From Serinus canaria (lineage: Eukaryota > Chordata > Aves > Passeriformes > Fringillidae), in NCBI RefSeq assembly GCF_022539315.1, contig NC_066326.1, forward strand, positions 13,594,601 to 13,658,600: a DNA stretch of 64,000 nucleotides. Direction: 5' to 3'. The notes under the pieces were generated by a model. That model was given only the letters and a program-made list of their open reading frames with translations. It had not been told where the DNA came from and made no database searches. The position numbers and the translations under genes are program-made. Positions 59,278-64,000 of the stretch are shown in pieces; the stretch's first letter is position 1, and each line of letters starts with the position of its first letter.

Positions 59278-61703
59278 CTGGAAAATCTTGTTAAGGAACT
59301 CATGACTTATGAGTATCTGCAAACTTTTAAGTCTAGTTCTCCATTCCAGCATCAACAATGGTAAAGCAAGTCTTTGCTTTAAGGCAATCTTTTGACTGAT
59401 AACTCTGACAAACACTCCATCACCTTTAGTTATAGCACTATATATACCATATTATTTTCCATCACAATGATCCTTCAACGTCCTCTTCCTTTTGAAAAGA
59501 ATGAAAGCGATTATTCATGCTGTCACAGAGCACTTTACATTAAATTCCAAAGATGAATAAAATTATCCACTCTTAAATCTACATGCAGGTCATCATAGTG
59601 GGCAAGGAATACTCATGGAGCTGTTCTGTCCTCATATAAAGGTTTAATAAATATACATTTATCCAAAGGAGGAAAACCATTGGAAATACAGTTCATAGTA
59701 GGATATGGGAAAGATTCCCAGAAAACCCCAACTATTCTCTTACAGGAGATCTAGAAAGCTGTTCAGTTGACACAGGAAAGTTCTGAGCCATTCCACATCT
59801 CTGACAGTTGTATTCCTGAATCTTGGCTTTGGCCAAGCCAGATGAAAGTTTAGGTGAGTTGAGTAGAAAATAGAATATCATGGCTGGCTTGGCAGCCAGA
59901 CAGAGAGAAGCTGCTGACTTCCACACTGACAACAGCATGGACTGCAGCTCTGCTTTCTATACAGGAGCTGGACAACAGCAGTGGGAACCTGGACATATCT
60001 TCTGCCTTCCAGAAAAAAAATTTTAATTTTCTTAAAATTCATGAGTATGAAGTTCATCCTTCAGTTCATCATTGCTTTTCCTTTTTCATGAGGTATTTTA
60101 CTATTCTCAATGACCAGAAACATGGAGGTACTGAGATGAACCTATCTGTGTGAGCTTGGAAAAGAAGTACTTGGACCTCAGCTACAATTTTTGGCATCCT
60201 TTTTGATGCACAACCTCTGGATATGTTTCCATAAGAGTCCAATAAAAGGCTGGGGTAAGAGTACTAAATATATTCAAAAGCATATTTTTGCCAGTTTAAA
60301 AAATTACCTGGGAAAAAATAGGGGGCGGGGAAAGTCCTACAAAGCTCATATGTCCTATAAGATGTGTGTCATTTTGTTTGCTGGCCTATTAAAAGTTTGT
60401 CACCTTGAAGGCCACTTTTATGTCTACAAAGCAGATCAACATGAACAGCTGCTACATTATGTACAAAATAAAGTTACAACAGCATTTTCCAGACTGGAGT
60501 GAGCAATTGATACCATCACAAGACTGACAATCTTGTTTTATGATGTGGTGCTGCTGGGACAAATTCTCGCTGAGTTATTCCACTCCAGATCCATAGTAAT
60601 TTCATTTACCTGACCTTAGCCAAGGAGAGGCCAATTTACTGAAATTAGTTGGACTTCTACCAGTTTAAATGAAAGAAGAAGCCATTTCACTATCTTTAAT
60701 TTGCAATTGAATTTTGTACAAAGAACTGAGAAACACCAACCCCATAAATGAGTAACAGCTCTTATTGCCAGGTTGGCTGTTCTGTTTATAGTAACAAATT
60801 GAGTTTTACTTCAGTAATCTACTGTCTTGAACAGCTGTTTCCCATTACAGGGATGATGCCATGGCTAATATGCTAACATTTTTCTCCTTGTACCCCAGCA
60901 AAACTATTTTCTATTTCAAAGCTTTTCTTGGTAATTAAATAACATACTAAACCAACATGCCAGAGAAATGTACATATTTCCACATCATAACCACTGAACT
61001 AAAGGAAAAGCCATTCCTCCCATCACCCAGGTCATCATGAACACAAGGCAGCCTCTCTGGTCTCCCATCTAGGTGTACATGCTTCCAAATATGTTTGGTG
61101 GTAGACATAAGTTGTACAAGCTCAGAAGATTATTATATTTACAACACTTGTGTGTACTTAGAACATTTCCTTGGCTTAAGTAAAAACCTTCCCTACTTTT
61201 TGTACTGGGAAAACAATCTTTTTGAAAAGAGTTCTACATCTGACTCATTTGTCCTAATGGCAGTACCCTAAATTGCAATATGGAAGATATAGGTTTGACA
61301 TCTTTGGCCATCTCCCTAACACTGGATGGCTAAATACATTCCCATCCATTCTTCCTTATTTGGAAAGGCAAAAAATGCAATGCAGAGATTTGCTGGAATG
61401 TGTTGTTAGCTTGAAAGTGTTCCCCCAACTTTTCCCAGAAAAAAGGAACAGCTATGAGCTCTCCTCTGACTTTGAGCTGCCTACTTCAGTAAATGATATT
61501 CTGTGTCAATATGACACAAGAGACTATCTTTAACTGCAACTGAAGCCAAATTAACTCCCATTGACATTAATGACAGTTACCCACACATACAAGTGATGTA
61601 ACATGTAAGTTGTGATGCTCCAAGACATCCTGTAAAACAATCCCTTTATATGATCAGAAAATGTAAGAAAATCATTTCAAAAGCAAACTGCAACAAAGGA
61701 TAC
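59278..61703 (-). other. CACNA1D: CACNA1D intron 2, about 2.4 kb
   Basis: Starts with the weak donor GTATCC after exon 2 and ends with TTAACAAGATTTTCCAG before exon 3. A candidate branch point, TTAAC, lies only about 16 bases before the acceptor. The interior is AT-rich, with no repeat or gene recognised. Retention of this intron would add about 19 codons after the EWK of exon 2 and then a stop. Confidence 0.92.
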
Positions 61704-62022
61704 TTCCATTCTACTAGACTAATGCAGGCTCTTCGTATTGGATTGTTGAGGGATAAACAGAAAAGGGCACGGGGTGGCCGACTATTGGACGTGTTACCCT
61801 GTTTTTTGCTCTTGGCATATTGCTGGCGTTTTCTTTGGGACAGAGATCCTACAGGCTGGGCTGTGGTGGTACTCATGTTTTGGGCAGCCTTTGCTTGTCT
61901 AGCAGCATCGATTGCAGCTTGCCAAGATAGAACAGTTTGCTTGGATGGTGCTGAACTGTTTGACTGAATAGCTGGTCCGTCACCAGGGAGAGGAATCCTG
62001 GTGCTGCTTGCATAGTTCACCT
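61704..62022 (-). CDS. CACNA1D: CACNA1D coding exon 2: cytosolic N-terminus with NSCaTE motif
   Basis: This exon encodes most of the cytosolic N-terminal domain of the pore-forming alpha-1 subunit of the L-type calcium channel Cav1.3. On the minus strand a good acceptor (pyrimidine run, then CCCACAG at about 62029-62023) is followed by two bases that complete a codon from exon 1, then 105 full codons and two bases before the donor. The motif W-x3-I-x3-R ([13 protein letters not shown], 61924-61898 for W to R) is the NSCaTE calmodulin-binding site known from Cav1.2 and Cav1.3. Further on come the conserved basic stretch [14 protein letters not shown] and the block [21 protein letters not shown] that leads into IS1. 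The length of 319 bp fits the equivalent exon in L-type channels. The text is closer to Cav1.3 than Cav1.2 (for example [18 protein letters not shown]). The donor is AA|GTATCC, which is weak. One oddity is RPPR where mammals have RPAR. Confidence 0.96.
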
Positions 62023-63318
62023 CTGTGGGACAAAAGAAAAAAGTACTTGGTTATAAATGCTTTGCACTAAAACGGGTCTAACCCAAAAAGATTGTTCCAA
62101 GATCAAGGCAGTGTGATGTTTGCATTACAAACACAGATACATATGCATACACTAGGGCTGTGGTATATGCAATTGAACAGCAGAAAATATGCTCAGGATT
62201 CAGTTTTACAACTTCAAGACTGATATAAGTATTGACACACAAACACTCTCATTTTGATTCTTCCACTTACAATGTCTTTTTCTAACTGGATGGAAGCCTT
62301 CCTGTCCTCATGTTTATTCAGTAAACCATACCTACCCTTTAAGATCAAGTTTTCTGCAGCACCTTAGCATTTACTACTCTCTCAATTTATTTTGGTCTAA
62401 AGAATAGTCATTCCAAATTCTTACACATTGTTCAATTAAGAATAAGCAGCAAGGTAGAGGGGGAAGTTCTGTAAGCAAGTTAAATCTTGCCCTGCTTTGC
62501 ATTCTCAAAGAAAAATGTGTGGATGCCTCCCACAAGCGAAGATCCAATACTGTCTGTGATAAACACGTTCATAAAGCTCTGCTGTCTTGTGCACAAGGAA
62601 CCACAAGCACGGAACCATTGTAAGAGGATGAGCTCTGGTTCTATCAAAGGATGGTGTTTGGTTTTGCTTCTTCAAGAGAATCTAAAAAATAAACTGCACC
62701 TTCCAAATAATAATCGAGTGCTCTTTATGCAGATGACAGCAAAGAGGCAAAACACCACCTCCTCGCAAGGATCCTTCCTCGCGAGCTCTCTGACTAGCGC
62801 AACAGTCTACTCCTACATGCACCTGTAGGAAGGAGAGGCTCCTGAGTGCGATTCAAAACTTGATGCCTGGGTGGGGGGAAAAAATGGAGGAACGGCACAA
62901 TATACGTGCTGGGAATTCGGGCTGGCAAGAGAGACGACTGTGAAACGGATCTACCCAGGCAGGGGAAGAAAAATCGCTCCCCGTCAAGCACGGGAGAAGC
63001 AGGGAAAGCACAGCCCTCCTGCTCCAGACGGGGGGCACAGACCACGGGAGCGCCGCTAACGCGCGTGGACGCGGACGAGGCCGGGGCCGGCCCCCGCTCC
63101 GGGGGCGCGGGAGCCCTAAGATGGCTCCCCGGGATGGCGGCGGGGAGTGGGGGGGTCACGGCGGGGCCCCCACGGAGCTGCCGCGGGGAGCGGCACCGGC
63201 GCGGCGAGCGCTGGCCAGCGGCGGCGCATCAACAGCTGGGTGACACAGGGGGCAGAGCCGCCGCAGGGGCAAAGGTGGCACATCTACCTCCAACCTTTTC
63301 CCAAAGCATCCCTGCTTC

Positions 63319-63332
63319 CCCTCCCGCCCCCT
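63319..63332. promoter_or_regulatory. GC box (Sp1/KLF-type) beside a T18 tract
   Basis: The plus strand reads CCCTCCCGCCCCCTC, so the minus strand carries GGGGGCGGG, a classical Sp1/KLF site. It sits inside the CpG island directly before an 18-base T run. GC box plus homopolymer A/T tract is a common nucleosome-excluding promoter arrangement. Function is inferred. Confidence 0.45.
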
Positions 63333-63333
63333 C

Positions 63334-63351
63334 TTTTTTTTTTTTTTTTTT
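63334..63351 (+). repeat. Poly(T) tract, 18 bases, in the CpG island
   Basis: An uninterrupted run of 18 T on the plus strand (A on the gene's strand) inside otherwise GC-rich DNA. Confidence 0.9.
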
Positions 63352-63574
63352 CCCTCTCCAGCTATAAATGCAATGGCACAGCCATCTCCCCCGCCTTCCG
63401 CCTGCCCTTCGGGATGCCATGAAACGTGGCTCGGCGCAAATAAACCACCCACCTACTCATCTATCTATACAGCCATCGTCTTTTTAAATGGATGCTTGAA
63501 AGGGAAACAAAGCCGGGGTGACTGCGTTCCTCGGGGGCAACACAAACTTGCTGCCGATTGAGGAGGGAGGAATC

Positions 63575-63583
63575 ATTTATAAA
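63575..63583 (-). promoter_or_regulatory. TATA-like element in the CpG island
   Basis: The minus strand reads TGTTTATAAATGATT, containing TTTATAAAT. This AT-rich word stands out in GC-rich surroundings and is oriented correctly for transcription toward exon 2. It is nearly symmetrical, so it could also serve the plus strand. No start-site evidence is available. Confidence 0.3.
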
Positions 63584-64000
63584 CAACAGCGGGGGCTGTG
63601 GCAGCGCCGGAGCCCGTCGGCGGAGCGGATTAGCGGCGCGGAGCCCCGCGTCTCGCCCCCGTGCGCCCCGCCAGGCAGGGGACGAGCGCATCGCGCCCGC
63701 CGCCCTGCCCTCGGCCCCACCGCCCTCCCGCCCGGCGCGGGGCAGCCCCCGGGAGCCGCAACTCCGGGCAGGTTCAGCCCCAGGTACACACGGATGAGGC
63801 AAACGCAGCCCCAGCCGCGTCCTCCCGCAGCTGATATTAATGGCCCCAGGATAAGGGACGGACGCGCATAAATGCACTCGCGCGTTGGTCACACGCCGAG
63901 GGCAGCACCTTGTCCCGCCTTCGCCTCATCCCCTGCCCTTCGCGGTCCCTCCTCGAACACAGCCGCTCGCTCCTTTCCCATCCCAAACCGACTCCATCCT

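Larger units (their letters stand above)
62023..64000 (-). other. CACNA1D: Region upstream of CACNA1D exon 2: intron 1 or 5' flank
   Basis: Exon 2 is preceded by a proper acceptor, so something upstream is spliced to it. The canonical first coding exon of Cav1.3 begins with a run of Met codons followed by KKMQHQRQQQ. I searched this interval on the minus strand for an ATG run and for a CAG/CAA-rich stretch and found neither. The exon therefore lies beyond position 64000, or transcripts here use a different first exon. 62023-62860 is ordinary AT-leaning sequence; 62880 onward is GC-rich. Confidence 0.75.
62880..64000. promoter_or_regulatory. CpG island, probable promoter of CACNA1D or an alternative promoter
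   Basis: From about 62880 the base composition changes sharply from AT-rich intron to GC-rich sequence with dense CG dinucleotides, strongest at about 63050-63250 and 63590-63780. The island reaches the right edge. It contains GC boxes, a T-run, and TATA-like words on both strands (63360-63369 and 63575-63583). Such islands usually mark vertebrate promoters; its place just upstream of exon 2 suggests that it serves CACNA1D, but no start site can be proved from sequence alone. A divergent plus-strand transcript is also possible. Confidence 0.75.

Noticed and set aside
61650..61967. 105-codon plus-strand frame opposite exon 2
   Set aside because: It is the antisense shadow of a strongly conserved coding exon.
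62906..63367. 153-codon plus-strand open frame in the CpG island
   Set aside because: Ala/Gly/Arg-rich composition ending in a Phe run translated from the T tract; typical of spurious frames in GC-rich DNA.
63665..63682. Possible CTCF site, CCCGCCAGGCAGGGGACG
   Set aside because: Too many mismatches to the core consensus to claim without a matrix score.
63461..63892. 143-codon minus-strand open frame in the CpG island
   Set aside because: It does not resemble the Cav1.3 N-terminus and is explained by high GC content, which removes stop codons; several other frames on both strands are open over the same DNA.
63900..63916. Possible REST/NRSF (RE1) site, GGCAGCACCTTGTCC
   Set aside because: Only the left half (CAGCACC) fits; the right half does not match the GGACAG half-site.

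Overview
The window is vertebrate nuclear DNA, most likely from a bird. The evidence is intron-dominated, AT-rich sequence, fragments that look like CR1 (the characteristic avian LINE), and three coding exons whose protein matches the N-terminal part of the L-type calcium channel alpha-1D subunit (CACNA1D, Cav1.3). The gene lies on the minus strand, so transcription runs from high to low coordinates. Nothing prokaryotic is present: no operons, no CRISPR, no recognisable RNA gene.

Layout in transcription order. 64000-62023 is the 5' side of the gene, containing a GC- and CpG-rich island (about 62880-64000, running off the window edge). It is either 5' flank/alternative promoter or the last part of intron 1. 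The canonical first coding exon (a Met run followed by a Lys/Gln/His-rich stretch) is not found here. Exon 2 (62022-61704, 319 bp) encodes the cytosolic N-terminus including the NSCaTE calmodulin-binding motif. Intron 2 is 2.4 kb. Exon 3 (59277-59172, 106 bp) encodes transmembrane segment IS1 and the start of the IS1-IS2 loop. Intron 3 is very large (59171-2295, about 56.9 kb) and fills most of the window. Exon 4 (2294-2155, 140 bp) encodes IS2 and the beginning of IS3. Positions 2154-1 are the start of intron 4. All phases join cleanly (2/1, 0/0, and an exit phase of 2), and the exon sizes fit the L-type channel family as I know it.

Intron 3 holds no recognisable gene. It contains two confident CR1 3'-end fragments plus a longer CR1 fragment with a hairpin insertion, poly(A)/poly(T) tracts, GT-rich low-complexity tracts, a purine-rich tract, some GC-richer patches, and a 161-bp direct duplication about 2.4 kb apart (33151-33311 and 35547-35707, about 91% identical by hand alignment). 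The many short open frames here are compatible with chance.

I found no convincing new multi-gene system. The points most worth a second look are the CpG island 0.9-2 kb upstream of exon 2 without the expected exon 1, the 161-bp duplication with an open frame running through and beyond one copy, and the weak splice sites on both sides of intron 2.
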